This document shows, piece after piece, positions 7,828-14,771 of a stretch of DNA of 34,500 nt; the first letter of the stretch is position 1, and each line of letters begins with the position of its first letter. Source of the stretch: CAYNWH01 sp964400885 (GTDB taxonomy: Bacteria; Patescibacteriota; Patescibacteriia; CAIXNZ01). The DNA lies in the NCBI GenBank assembly GCA_964400885.1, contig CAYNWH010000009.1:1-34500 (forward strand). Direction: 5' to 3'. The notes below the pieces were generated by a model. It was not told the DNA's origin and made no database searches. It saw only the letters and a list, made by a program, of their open reading frames with translations. The translations under genes were made by a program, and so were the position numbers.

Positions 7828-8166
7828 TTATTTCTTAAACAGCCAGTTAGTTATCCAGGAAGCCACCCACATGACTAAAGCTCCCCAAAAAGCTGCTGTA
7901 AAATCAGCCACAATAAAACCTTCAACTATAGTGCTGGCAAACCAGAATAAAAAAGCATTAATAATCAAAGTGAACAAACCCAAAGTTAAAATATTAACTG
8001 GCAAAGTTAAAACAATCAAAATGGGTCTTAATAAAGCATTGATCAAGCCTAACACCAAAGCAGCAATTAAAGCAGCGTAAAGGCCAGAGACTCCTACGCC
8101 TGGCACATAATAGGCAATGGCTATAATTGCCAAAGCATTGATCAGCCAACGTAAAATTAAGTACAT
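7828..8166 (-). CDS. Phage-holin-4-2-type small membrane protein
   Basis: The 112-aa protein has four hydrophobic segments and the spacing of the family often labelled 'mycobacterial 4 TMS phage holin' (YvlD-like). Signatures are LRWLINALAIIAIAYYVPGV at the N terminus, AALVLGLINALLRPILIVLT in the middle with the conserved N-x-x-x-R-P, LPVNILTLGLFTLIINAF, and a final helix containing ALVMWVASWITNWLF. Despite the name these are chromosomal inner-membrane proteins of unknown role, not part of a prophage here. The gene is 32 nt after rarA on the same strand. A REP-like repeat follows immediately. Confidence 0.85.
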   Translation of the reverse strand: MYLILRWLINALAIIAIAYYVPGVGVSGLYAALIAALVLGLINALLRPILIVLTLPVNILTLGLFTLIINAFLFWFASTIVEGFIVADFTAAFWGALVMWVASWITNWLFKK

Positions 8167-8198
8167 AGTTTTTAAATTAAAAATTTATTATTTAAAAT

Positions 8199-9443
8199 TT
8201 AAAGATATTTTCGATTTTTCAATTTTTCTGGTAGATAATCTTGCTTAGCCTCTTCAGGATCATCATAATTAGGCGTATATTTATAATCCTTGCCATAGTT
8301 CAAATCTTTCATCAGCTTCGTCGGTGCATTGCGCAAGTGCAAAGGCACTGGCTCATTAGGCAAATTTTTAATATCATCCTTAACCTTACCCAAAGCAGTA
8401 TATAATTTATTGCTTTTCGGCGCTTTGGCTAAATAAGCAACTGCCTGAGCTAAAATCACATCGCATTCCGGATAACCCAAAAAATGGCAGGCCTGATAAG
8501 CTGAAACAGCTTGAACCAAAGCTTGAGGATCAGCCAAACCAATATCTTCTGAAGCAAAACGGACTAAACGCCGGGCAACATATAAAGGATCCTCGCCTGA
8601 TTCTATCATCCGCCCAAGCCAATATAATGAAGCATCAACATCTGAACCTCTCATTGATTTATGCAAAGCAGAAATTATATTGTAATGCTGTTCGCCTGCC
8701 TTATCATAAATATAGCTTTTTTGCAGAGATTCTTCAATATCCTTTTTATTAATTTCTATAATTTCTTTATTTTTCTTTTGCAGGGTATTGACTGAAAATT
8801 CTAAAGCATTAAGCGCAATGCGGGCATCGCCATTGGCCATTTGGCTTAAAAAATCCAAAACTGGTTCTGGCATTTCAATTTTTAAATTACCAAAACCTCT
8901 TTCTTTGTCAGCTAAAGCATTTTTAATAATCTGCTTTAATTCATCAGTGGTTAATGGTTCTAAAACAAAAACCCGACAGCGTGAAAGCAAAGCCGAATTA
9001 ACTTCAAAAGAAGGGTTTTCTGTAGTGGCACCAATCAAAGTCACAATGCCTTTTTCCACATAAGGCAAAAGCGCATCTTGTTGTGATTTATTCCAGCGGT
9101 GAATTTCATCAATAAATAAAATCGTTCTCTGATCTTTAAACTTACGCCTGTCAGTTGCGGCCTTAATAACCTCGCGCAGTTCTTTAACTCCGCTGGCCAC
9201 AGCGGAAAAAGGCACAAATACTGACTGCGTTTTTTGGGCAATAATTTTGGCCAAAGTAGTTTTGCCTGTACCCGGCGGTCCCCAAAAAATAATTGAAGGC
9301 AAATTATCTTGTTCAATGGCTTTGCGTAATAAGGTATTGGGACCCACAATCTGCTGCTGGCCAAGAAATTCAGTAAAAATTAATGGCCTTAACCGGTCAG
9401 CTAAAGGCGCATTAACATTCAAATTTTTATCAAATAAATCCAT
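8199..9443 (-). CDS. rarA: Replication-associated recombination protein A (RarA/MgsA AAA+ ATPase)
   Basis: RarA is an AAA+ clamp-loader-like ATPase that acts at stalled replication forks and double-strand ends. The 414-aa protein begins with the family opening PLADRLRPLIFTEFLGQQQI. It has Walker A WGPPGTGKTTLA at about residue 54, Walker B LFIDEIHRWNKSQQDALLP at about 107, sensor 1 GATTENPSFEVNSALLSRC and the C-terminal tetramerisation region (MRGSDVDASLYWLGRMIESG, ARRLVRFASEDIG, YPECDVILAQA). It is close to full length for the family. It starts at an ATG without Shine-Dalgarno and leads the run rarA, holin-like gene, queH. Confidence 0.95.
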   Translation of the reverse strand: MDLFDKNLNVNAPLADRLRPLIFTEFLGQQQIVGPNTLLRKAIEQDNLPSIIFWGPPGTGKTTLAKIIAQKTQSVFVPFSAVASGVKELREVIKAATDRRKFKDQRTILFIDEIHRWNKSQQDALLPYVEKGIVTLIGATTENPSFEVNSALLSRCRVFVLEPLTTDELKQIIKNALADKERGFGNLKIEMPEPVLDFLSQMANGDARIALNALEFSVNTLQKKNKEIIEINKKDIEESLQKSYIYDKAGEQHYNIISALHKSMRGSDVDASLYWLGRMIESGEDPLYVARRLVRFASEDIGLADPQALVQAVSAYQACHFLGYPECDVILAQAVAYLAKAPKSNKLYTALGKVKDDIKNLPNEPVPLHLRNAPTKLMKDLNYGKDYKYTPNYDDPEEAKQDYLPEKLKNRKYL

Positions 9444-9472
9444 AGTAAATTTATCTTAGCAAAAATTAAACA

Positions 9473-9503
9473 AAAGAAAAAGCGTCCCGTTGTACGAGAC
9501 GCT
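9473..9503 (-). terminator. Intrinsic terminator of the orphan two-gene operon
   Basis: On the minus strand AGCGTCTCGT pairs with ACGGGACGCT (ten pairs, one G-U) across a three-base loop, followed by five T. It lies 27 nt after the stop of the 54-aa gene. Confidence 0.88.
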
Positions 9504-9529
9504 CATGAAGCTGACCTAGCCGGGTAAGA

Positions 9530-9694
9530 CTAGCGCTTCGGATTGGGATCGCCGATGATGGGCACGCGATCGGCGTACCTGGTGAATTCCTTGGGAATCG
9601 GTGGCTTTGGCGGAGCCACGATCTTGGGCGGGGGTGGCAGGATGATGCCGTTTTGTCCGCCGCTGGGAATGACAATGGCGGTTGGCTGGTTCAT
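9530..9694 (-). CDS. 54-aa proline-rich orphan protein
   Basis: This small gene starts at the ATG at 9694 with a near-perfect ribosome site (GAAAGGAGG, seven bases before the ATG). It gives a 54-aa protein that starts MNQPTAIVIPSGG and continues through a proline-rich stretch, LPPPPKIVAPPKPPIPKEF, to VPIIGDPNPKR. I do not recognise it. There is no membrane segment or signal peptide. The GC-rich codons contrast sharply with the AT-rich genes on both sides. It follows the 92-aa gene by 15 nt and is closed by a terminator, so the two form an operon. An overlapping longer frame at 9466-9675 has no ribosome site and is a shadow. Confidence 0.8.
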   Translation of the reverse strand: MNQPTAIVIPSGGQNGIILPPPPKIVAPPKPPIPKEFTRYADRVPIIGDPNPKR

Positions 9695-9709
9695 GTTCAG
9701 CCTCCTTTC

Positions 9710-9988
9710 TTAGGCGTGGGCCACGGGGCCGGTGTAATGGCGACGACGCTTGCGTTTGGTCGGCTGGGTGTTCTGGTGAAGTTGCTTCAACATGTTCTGA
9801 AGCAACTCATCAGCCTCCTCCGTGCCGCAGACGATCCGTTTGTTTTCGGGATCAAAACATGGCCGCAGATGGCCATTGTCCCGATGCTTGACGGTCAGGC
9901 GACTGGGCGCCACTTCGTGTGACTTACCGTCTGTGGTGAGAACCACGCAGCAGTCACCTTTCTTGCCTAAACCTGCGATTTCCTGCAT
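9710..9988 (-). CDS. 92-aa orphan protein, first gene of a strong-promoter operon
   Basis: The 92-aa protein opens MQEIAGLGKKGDCCVVLTTD, a beta-rich N-terminal half that could be a small SH3- or KOW-like barrel (GDCCVVLTTDGKSHEVAPSR). It continues with a helix (EEADELLQNMLKQLHQN) and a basic tail TKRKRRRHYTGP. I do not recognise the family; nucleic-acid binding is only a guess from the tail. Support for a real gene is strong: AAAGGAGG seven bases before the ATG, a perfect -35/-10 promoter about 105 nt upstream, a partner gene 15 nt downstream and a terminator. GC content and codon use differ from the surrounding core genes. Confidence 0.85.
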   Translation of the reverse strand: MQEIAGLGKKGDCCVVLTTDGKSHEVAPSRLTVKHRDNGHLRPCFDPENKRIVCGTEEADELLQNMLKQLHQNTQPTKRKRRRHYTGPVAHA

Positions 9989-10093
9989 GAACTAGCCTCC
10001 TTTAATTTTCTCAAAATAGCCATTTTATTTGGTGAATTTGCCGCGCTCTTGCTCTATATAGCGAAAAATGTAAGGTCACATTTTGAATTTTAG

Positions 10094-10122
10094 ATTATAT
10101 CATGTATTTTACTATTTGTCAA
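10094..10122 (-). promoter_or_regulatory. Perfect-consensus sigma-70-type promoter
   Basis: On the minus strand TTGACA is followed after exactly 17 nt by TATAAT, preceded by TGA, which also makes an extended -10. Transcription should start near 10087, giving a leader of about 100 nt before the 92-aa gene. This is the best promoter match seen in the window. Confidence 0.9.
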
Positions 10123-10147
10123 TACCATGTCTTATTATAAAAACAAA

Positions 10148-10193
10148 AAAATAGCCCTAAAAAGGCCACTTTGCGGCTAAAATTAGCTATTTA
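10148..10193 (-). terminator. Probable terminator after polX
   Basis: On the minus strand AAATAGC pairs with GCTATTT, with an inner GCC/GGC pair, and is followed by a run of seven T. It lies about 30 nt after the polX stop. Confidence 0.7.
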
Positions 10194-10224
10194 TAATTAA
10201 AACCCTAAAATTTAAATTCTCAGC

Positions 10225-11949
10225 CTAAGTTTTAAGCCATTGCCTTAATTTATCTAAACTCCAAGAATTTATTACATCTGCTTTAGTTGCCCATCCCCTT
10301 CTGGCCGTAGCAATACCATACTTAATCAAATCCATATGCTCTAAAGCATGAGCATCTGAATCAATGGAAAATTTACAGCCATAAGCTAAGGCATCTTTTA
10401 TTAAAGTATCTTTCAAATCTAATCTTTCTGGAAATGAATTAACTTCTAAAGCTACTTTATATTTTGCGCAAGCTTTAAAAATTTCTACCCAGTCAACAGC
10501 ATAAGCCTGGCGCTGGCCAATTAAGCGTCCTGAAGGATGGCCTAAAATTTTAATTCCACTTTTAATGGCAGACAGTATCCTTTTTGTCATGGTTGCTTCA
10601 TCCTGATTAAAAGCTGAGTGGACTGAACCAATACCATAATCTAGTTTTTTTATAACTGTCTGGGAAATATCCAGCTTGCCAGCCGCTGTAATATTTATTT
10701 CTGCGCCAGCTAATAATTTAAGGCCTTTAAACTTTTTATTGGCTTTTTGAATTTCGATTTTGTGCTGTAAAAGTTTTTTATCTGATAAACCAGAGGCCAC
10801 GCCTAAACCGACTGTATGATCGGAAATACCTAAATATTTATATTTTTTACTTAAAGCCTTTTGGGCCAATTCTTCAATGGTATTTGTGCCATCGCTTTTT
10901 TGGGTATGGCAATGCAAATCACCCTGCAAATCTTTATAACCGATTAGCTTGGGTAATTCATGTTTTAAAGCTGCTTCTATTTCTCCCCTATCTTCGCGCA
11001 GTTCTGGCTCAATATATTCCATGCCCAAAAAATTATAAAACTTTTTTTCATCTTTAAAATGATATAATTTTCTTTTTTTCCCAATGCCATATTCTGAAAG
11101 TTTTAATTTATGTTCAACTGCCCAAGTGCGCAAATGCACATTATGTTCTTTAGAGCCAGTAAAATGCTGCAAGAGCGAACCATAATCTTGTTCAGGCAAA
11201 ATCTCCAAATCTATACGAACACTTTTTGTATGCATAACTGAAATCTTGGTATCGCCTTGAACTAAAATATTTTTAATAAAAGGCGCTTTGGCAAAATAGC
11301 TAATAAACTTTTTCGGTTTTGGCGTGGCAACTACAATATCAACATCACCAATAGTTTCTTTCATACGCCGCAAAGAACCCACTACATTGCTTTGTTTAAC
11401 TGCTTTATCTTTATTAATATAAGCCATAACTTCATCGGCAATCGGGCCGGCTGTGGTTAAAACCATCCTATTTCTTTCTTTGGTCCTAACCCGAAACTGA
11501 ACAATACCTCTTAAAATGTTTTTTTCAGACTGCTTTTTAAAATGTGGCAATTTACTGATTTTATCTGTTTTGGCTGCTTTTTCCAATTTAGCAATACTAT
11601 CAATGCCTAATTTTTCATAAAGCGCCAAAGCGGTTTTAGGACCAATGCCTGGTACTTCAGTCAAAACCAACATTTTTTCAGGGAACTCTTTAGTTAAATC
11701 TTTATAATATTTTAACTTGCCAGTTTTTAAAAGTTCTTCAATTTTTTCAGCAAGACTCTCCCCCACGCCTGGCACTTTTTCCAGAGCCTTAATCCCGCCT
11801 TCTTCATAAATATCTCTAAGATCTTTAGTTAAATTACCAATTACATCCGCTGCCCGTTCATAGGCAATAACACGGAATTTGCTTTCGCCTTTGATTTCCA
11901 AAATAGTGGAAATATTGGAAAAAATTTTGGCTATTTCTTGGTTATTCAT
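10225..11949 (-). CDS. polX: PolX: family X DNA polymerase with PHP phosphoesterase domain
   Basis: Bacterial PolX fills short gaps in base-excision repair and has 3'-5' exonuclease activity from its PHP domain. The 574-aa protein is full length. The N-terminal helical 8-kDa-like domain carries two helix-hairpin-helix motifs (VPGVGESLAEKI, VPGIGPKTALAL). The nucleotidyltransferase domain has GSLRR and GDVDIVV with the metal-binding aspartates, and a third aspartate in RIDLEI. The PHP domain (about residues 340-574) has DLHCHTQKSDG, ISDHTVG, AGAEINI, LGHPSGR and SIDSDAHA. I chose the ATG at 11949, which gives the usual start MNNQEIAKIF, over a TTG six codons upstream. It stands alone between two terminators. 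Confidence 0.95.
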   Translation of the reverse strand: MNNQEIAKIFSNISTILEIKGESKFRVIAYERAADVIGNLTKDLRDIYEEGGIKALEKVPGVGESLAEKIEELLKTGKLKYYKDLTKEFPEKMLVLTEVPGIGPKTALALYEKLGIDSIAKLEKAAKTDKISKLPHFKKQSEKNILRGIVQFRVRTKERNRMVLTTAGPIADEVMAYINKDKAVKQSNVVGSLRRMKETIGDVDIVVATPKPKKFISYFAKAPFIKNILVQGDTKISVMHTKSVRIDLEILPEQDYGSLLQHFTGSKEHNVHLRTWAVEHKLKLSEYGIGKKRKLYHFKDEKKFYNFLGMEYIEPELREDRGEIEAALKHELPKLIGYKDLQGDLHCHTQKSDGTNTIEELAQKALSKKYKYLGISDHTVGLGVASGLSDKKLLQHKIEIQKANKKFKGLKLLAGAEINITAAGKLDISQTVIKKLDYGIGSVHSAFNQDEATMTKRILSAIKSGIKILGHPSGRLIGQRQAYAVDWVEIFKACAKYKVALEVNSFPERLDLKDTLIKDALAYGCKFSIDSDAHALEHMDLIKYGIATARRGWATKADVINSWSLDKLRQWLKT

Positions 11950-11980
11950 ATACTTTAATTCTAGCAAGATTATCGCAAAG

Positions 11981-12006
11981 AAAAAAGGGCGATCCTAAGA
12001 TCGCCC
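11981..12006 (-). terminator. Intrinsic terminator of the 100-aa orphan cassette
   Basis: A perfect stem GGGCGATC/GATCGCCC with a four-base loop is followed on the minus strand by six T, 18 nt after the stop of the gene at 12025-12327. Confidence 0.88.
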
Positions 12007-12024
12007 GATGGTGCCAGTAATAAC

Positions 12025-12327
12025 TTAGACTAATGGCACTGTTTTTTTGCAGAGCGTAAAGCCCGTGCCCCTGAGATCTCGTCTTCTGGGATTATCACCG
12101 ATTCCCTTGGGCAACTGCTTCGGTGCTTTTTTTGTGGCTGGCAAAGAAACCGTCAGGACCTTTTCTGCTCTGCGACATTTAATAGCTGTCATGGCCGGAT
12201 AAAAAAGGTCCTTTAATCGTTCCTCACCAGCTTTTCCTACTGGGGATTCAAACAAATGCCAACAATTATCCCCATTCCAGTAGTACAAATAATACCGTTT
12301 TTTCCCATTGCCGCTTTTACTTGCCAT
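12025..12327 (-). CDS. 100-aa basic orphan protein
   Basis: The start is the ATG at 12327, which has AAAGGAGGG just upstream. The longer frame reaching 12420 runs through a palindromic repeat that translates as NLPAGRQG and is not a real N terminus. The protein is basic and soluble. It has an aromatic first third (KKRYYLYYWNGDNCWHLFES), then LKDLFYPAMTAIKCRRAEKV, then a tail rich in K, P and R. I do not recognise it. It has higher GC than the genes around it and a terminator 18 nt downstream. It resembles the cassettes at 9530-9988 and 25485-25874 in architecture, not in sequence. Confidence 0.8.
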   Translation of the reverse strand: MASKSGNGKKRYYLYYWNGDNCWHLFESPVGKAGEERLKDLFYPAMTAIKCRRAEKVLTVSLPATKKAPKQLPKGIGDNPRRRDLRGTGFTLCKKTVPLV

Positions 12328-12379
12328 TTTTCCCTCCTTTAGACTGAATTTATTCAAGCCAAAGTCCGCCATAGCCCCT

Positions 12380-12395
12380 TGCCTGCCGGCAGGCA
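12380..12395. repeat. Perfect 16-bp palindrome (CPR-type spacer repeat)
   Basis: TGCCTGCCGGCAGGCA is a perfect palindrome about 50 nt upstream of the ATG of the 100-aa gene. Elements of this sequence are dispersed in many Patescibacteria and give LPAGRQG-like translations when overrun by an open frame. Confidence 0.8.
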
Positions 12396-12440
12396 GGTTG
12401 CTCGAAGGCAGACTAGCCAAAATTTTAAATAACCTATATA

Positions 12441-12476
12441 AAAAGTTCCAGCCTTTTTAGGAAGGCTGGAACTTTT
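12441..12476 (-). terminator. Bidirectional-looking terminator hairpin
   Basis: AAAGTTCCAGCCTT pairs with AAGGCTGGAACTTT across a six-base loop, with T runs on either strand. On the minus strand it ends the glutaredoxin/cupredoxin unit. Its core CCAGCCTT/AAGGCTGG recurs at 21234-21259 and 33322-33349. Confidence 0.85.
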
Positions 12477-12497
12477 ATTTAACTAATTGCTGATTAT

Positions 12498-12578
12498 TTA
12501 AACAAAATTAAAGCCTTCCGCTCCAGCTGGAATAATAATGCTAATAATGGCGATAATTTGTTGGAAAGCTTTTTTCAT
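12498..12578 (-). CDS. Candidate 26-aa hydrophobic peptide
   Basis: An ATG frame encodes MKKAFQQIIAIISIIIPAGA and then EGFNFV, a two-lysine start, a single hydrophobic helix and a short tail, followed 22 nt later by a terminator. It lies 41 nt downstream of the CuA-like gene in the same direction. There is no Shine-Dalgarno, but the neighbouring core genes lack one too. It could be a small membrane peptide or a chance frame in a 3' region; evidence for translation is weak. Confidence 0.4.
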   Translation of the reverse strand: MKKAFQQIIAIISIIIPAGAEGFNFV

Positions 12579-12619
12579 ATATTTTAATTTAGCAAATATT
12601 TTTAAATATGTCAAATTCT

Positions 12620-13015
12620 TTATTTTACAATAAAATTCCCTTTCATAGCGCTATGGCCTGAATTGCAAAAGAGAGAACAGCCAAAAGTAAAAACGCCTTT
12701 TTTATCAGCAATAAACTCTACAGTCTGCATCTGATTTGGTTCTAATGTAATATTGATACCAAAAGCCGCAAGATTAAAGCCATAGATTGCATCAACACTG
12801 GTGATATTCAACTTAACCTTATCACCCTGATTAACTGTAATTTCTGAGGGAATAAATTCAAACTGTTTAGCCGTTATATTAAACTCTTTTATTTCTCCTG
12901 TTAAAGCAACCCCAACGGGCTGATCAATATTTTTTACTGCCGACTGGCTTTGGCAGCTAAAACCGGCCAAAATAAAAAAACTAAAAATTAAAAATATAAA
13001 AATTCTCTTATTCAT
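12620..13015 (-). CDS. Exported cupredoxin with CuA-like motif (COX2/N2OR-like domain)
   Basis: The 131-aa protein has an N-terminal signal (MNKRIFIFLIFSFFILAGFS then Cys21; the lipobox is imperfect) and one cupredoxin domain (about residues 40-131). The end of the domain has CSLFCNSGHSAM, matching the CuA ligand pattern C-x3-C-x3-H-x2-M of cytochrome oxidase subunit II and nitrous-oxide reductase. In those proteins a first histidine ligand lies in a VIHSF-type motif; here the aligned stretch is DAIYGFNL, so that ligand appears to be tyrosine. No oxidase genes are present. The gene follows a glutaredoxin by 16 nt, which suggests a shared redox or metal-handling role such as copper binding or electron transfer at the cell surface. 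It may be a CuA-derived copper protein without oxidase function. Confidence 0.82.
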   Translation of the reverse strand: MNKRIFIFLIFSFFILAGFSCQSQSAVKNIDQPVGVALTGEIKEFNITAKQFEFIPSEITVNQGDKVKLNITSVDAIYGFNLAAFGINITLEPNQMQTVEFIADKKGVFTFGCSLFCNSGHSAMKGNFIVK

Positions 13016-13031
13016 GAAAATTTAAAGCTAT

Positions 13032-13271
13032 TTATAAACCCAGGGCTTTATCTATTTTTTCCTTATCAAAACCGATAATAATTTCCCCCTCAATATCCAA
13101 AGTAGGTACGCCCATTTGTCCTGATTTATCAATCATTTCCTGGGCTTTAGCTGAATCAGATGAGACATCGAAATCCTCATATTGAATGCCTTTTTCCTTA
13201 AAATACTCCTTTGTTTGATTGCAGTAAGGGCAAGTCGGCGTGCTGTAAATTAAAACTTTTTTTTGAGCCAT
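13032..13271 (-). CDS. Glutaredoxin-like (NrdH/YruB-type) thiol oxidoreductase
   Basis: The 79-aa protein is a complete glutaredoxin fold with KVLIYSTPTCPYCNQTKEYF containing the active-site CPYC, the cis-proline motif GVPTLDI, and GFDKEKIDKAL at the end. It would act as a small cytoplasmic dithiol reductase; the electron donor is not identifiable from this window. It is the first gene of a two-gene unit with the CuA-like exported protein (16-nt gap). The upstream spacer has a 14-bp palindrome CACGAATATTCGTG of the ACGAA repeat type, and no Shine-Dalgarno. Confidence 0.9.
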   Translation of the reverse strand: MAQKKVLIYSTPTCPYCNQTKEYFKEKGIQYEDFDVSSDSAKAQEMIDKSGQMGVPTLDIEGEIIIGFDKEKIDKALGL

Positions 13272-13358
13272 AGAGTTCTGATTACTTGACCACGAATCTC
13301 ACGAATATTCGTGTTATTAGTGATTTTAAATTAGCGGTTCAGATTTCTTATTTAATTA

Positions 13359-14039
13359 TTAACCTCCGAACCTTCTTTGCCTTTGATTATAAATTTTAAT
13401 AATCTTTTTCAAATCCTGCTGCGTAAAAGCTGGCCAGTGTTTTTTTACAAAGATTAATTCAGAATAAACAGATTGCCAGGTTAAAAAATTTGAGAGGCGC
13501 TGTTCACCAGAAGTTCTGACTATAACATCGGGATCCGGCAAGGACTGAAATAAATATTGCCGAAAAAAATCTTCATTAATTTTGACCACTGGCACTTTGG
13601 TTTTAATAATTTTTTTGATTGCTTCAATTATTTCTCTGCGGCCGCCATAATTAAAGCATATATTAACAATCAATTTTTTATTTTGCTTTGTTTCTTTTTG
13701 AGTCTGCTCAATAATTTTAATTAAATTTTCATCCAAATTATCTTTGACGCCACTAATTAAAATTTTAACTTCTTTTTTCTGAAAATCCTTTAAATGTTTT
13801 TTAAAAATCAGTTTTGCTAAGTTCATTAAATAAGCCACTTCTTTTTTAGAACGCTGCCAATTTTCCGTAGAAAAAGCATAAAGGCTTAAAATCTCAATTT
13901 TTTCTTTAACTGCCCAGTCAATCACATCCAAAACTTTCAAATAACCATAATAATGCCCTTTGGAGCTTGAAAGCCCTCTAGCCCTAGCCCAGCGCCGATT
14001 ACCATCCATGATTATGCCTAAGTGTTTTAATTTTATCAT
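13359..14039 (-). CDS. uppS: Isoprenyl transferase (undecaprenyl diphosphate synthase)
   Basis: This cis-prenyltransferase condenses isopentenyl diphosphate units onto farnesyl diphosphate to make the lipid carrier for peptidoglycan and other glycans. The 226-aa protein has LGIIMDGNRRWARARGL with the catalytic aspartate, LSLYAFSTENWQRS, ICFNYGGRREI, DPDVIVRTSGEQRLSNF and WQSVYSELIF, which cover the five conserved regions of the family. The length is slightly below the usual 240-260. It is the last of a run of four genes whose first three encode membrane or small unknown proteins. Its product would serve the MurF/PBP pathway and probably the glycosyltransferases in this window. Confidence 0.95.
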   Translation of the reverse strand: MIKLKHLGIIMDGNRRWARARGLSSSKGHYYGYLKVLDVIDWAVKEKIEILSLYAFSTENWQRSKKEVAYLMNLAKLIFKKHLKDFQKKEVKILISGVKDNLDENLIKIIEQTQKETKQNKKLIVNICFNYGGRREIIEAIKKIIKTKVPVVKINEDFFRQYLFQSLPDPDVIVRTSGEQRLSNFLTWQSVYSELIFVKKHWPAFTQQDLKKIIKIYNQRQRRFGG

Positions 14040-14086
14040 AAAGAAAAAAAATAAAAAAATAAGGACTAAATAGTGATAACTTTATA

Positions 14087-14344
14087 TTATTTCCTTATTT
14101 TTCTTTTTGGCAAAAAAGCCAAAATCTTATCAAAATTTTGCTTGATATGGCTGATTTTTAAAGCAATCAACAAAGCAAAAAAAGAAACAGCAAAAAAGAC
14201 AACAGTAAATAAAAACTGCAAGGTTTGAGGATAAAATAAAATTGCTACAGCTAAAATAAAAAATAAGCAGCCAATCAAAAATAAATAGATAATGACTGAA
14301 TGCAATTTTTTAGTAATTAATTCTATTACCTCTTTAGTGATCAT
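14087..14344 (-). CDS. Small membrane protein, two helices
   Basis: The 85-aa protein has a short amphipathic N terminus (MITKEVIELITKKLHSV), two hydrophobic segments at about residues 17-38 and 43-64, and a basic cytoplasmic tail ending LPKRKIRK. I do not recognise the family; the topology is like small holin- or DUF-type membrane proteins. It lies 36 nt after the 124-aa gene and 47 nt before uppS on the same strand, suggesting co-transcription. Confidence 0.7.
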   Translation of the reverse strand: MITKEVIELITKKLHSVIIYLFLIGCLFFILAVAILFYPQTLQFLFTVVFFAVSFFALLIALKISHIKQNFDKILAFLPKRKIRK

Positions 14345-14380
14345 AATGTTAATTTAAAATTTAAAAATAAAAATTTAAAA

Positions 14381-14755
14381 TTATTCCAGATCGCTTTCTT
14401 CATAAGTCTGGCCTGCCCGCTTTTCTTCTTCCTGTTGTAAAATTTCTGATTCTTTAGCCATTTTTTCTAATTGATCTCTGGTAGAAACACCACCTGGTTT
14501 TTCTTTTTTATAAGCTTGCCGTTTTAAAGTTTGCCTTCTCTGCACGCCGCGCCTGCCTAAAATGCTGCCGATTTCACTCATTATTTTTTTTCTTTTTCTT
14601 TCACTGATATTATCTGTATTAAAAACGCGACGGCAGGCTTCTGGAAAAAGATAACCCAAATCCATCTGTTTTTTTACTCTTTCAGCCAAACCTGAAAAAT
14701 ATTCCTCTTCACTGCTTGCTTCTATTTTCCTGGCTGCTGATGATTCAAATCTCAT
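14381..14755 (-). CDS. Hypothetical charged helical protein
   Basis: The 124-aa soluble protein is rich in E, K and R and predicted helical throughout. It starts MRFESSAARKIEASSEEEYF, has a middle stretch VKKQMDLGYLFPEACRRVF that looks like a folded small domain, a basic region (ERKRKKIMSEIGSILGRRG) and a glutamate-rich C terminus. I cannot assign a family, though the style is that of lineage-restricted Patescibacteria proteins. It sits 16 nt after the 526-aa membrane protein, so the two are almost certainly co-transcribed. Confidence 0.7.
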   Translation of the reverse strand: MRFESSAARKIEASSEEEYFSGLAERVKKQMDLGYLFPEACRRVFNTDNISERKRKKIMSEIGSILGRRGVQRRQTLKRQAYKKEKPGGVSTRDQLEKMAKESEILQQEEEKRAGQTYEESDLE

Positions 14756-14771
14756 ATCCTATAATTAAAAA

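Noticed and set aside
7796..8080. Plus-strand 94-codon frame opposite the holin-like gene
   Set aside because: It starts within a REP-like repeat (MPHFDKLS is a usual translation of that repeat) and mirrors the membrane protein.
7828..8166. Prophage remnant suggested by the holin-like name
   Set aside because: The family is chromosomal and widespread; no phage structural, lysis or integrase genes are nearby.
9466..9675. 69-codon minus-strand frame over the 54-aa gene
   Set aside because: It has no ribosome site, runs into the terminator, and overlaps the well-signalled 54-aa gene in another frame.
9653..9922. Plus-strand frames in the GC-rich orphan operon
   Set aside because: They are antisense to two minus-strand genes that have ribosome sites, a promoter and a terminator; long frames arise from high GC.
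12328..12420. N-terminal extension of the 100-aa gene containing NLPAGRQG
   Set aside because: The extension is the translation of a 16-bp palindromic spacer repeat; a strong Shine-Dalgarno supports the ATG at 12327.
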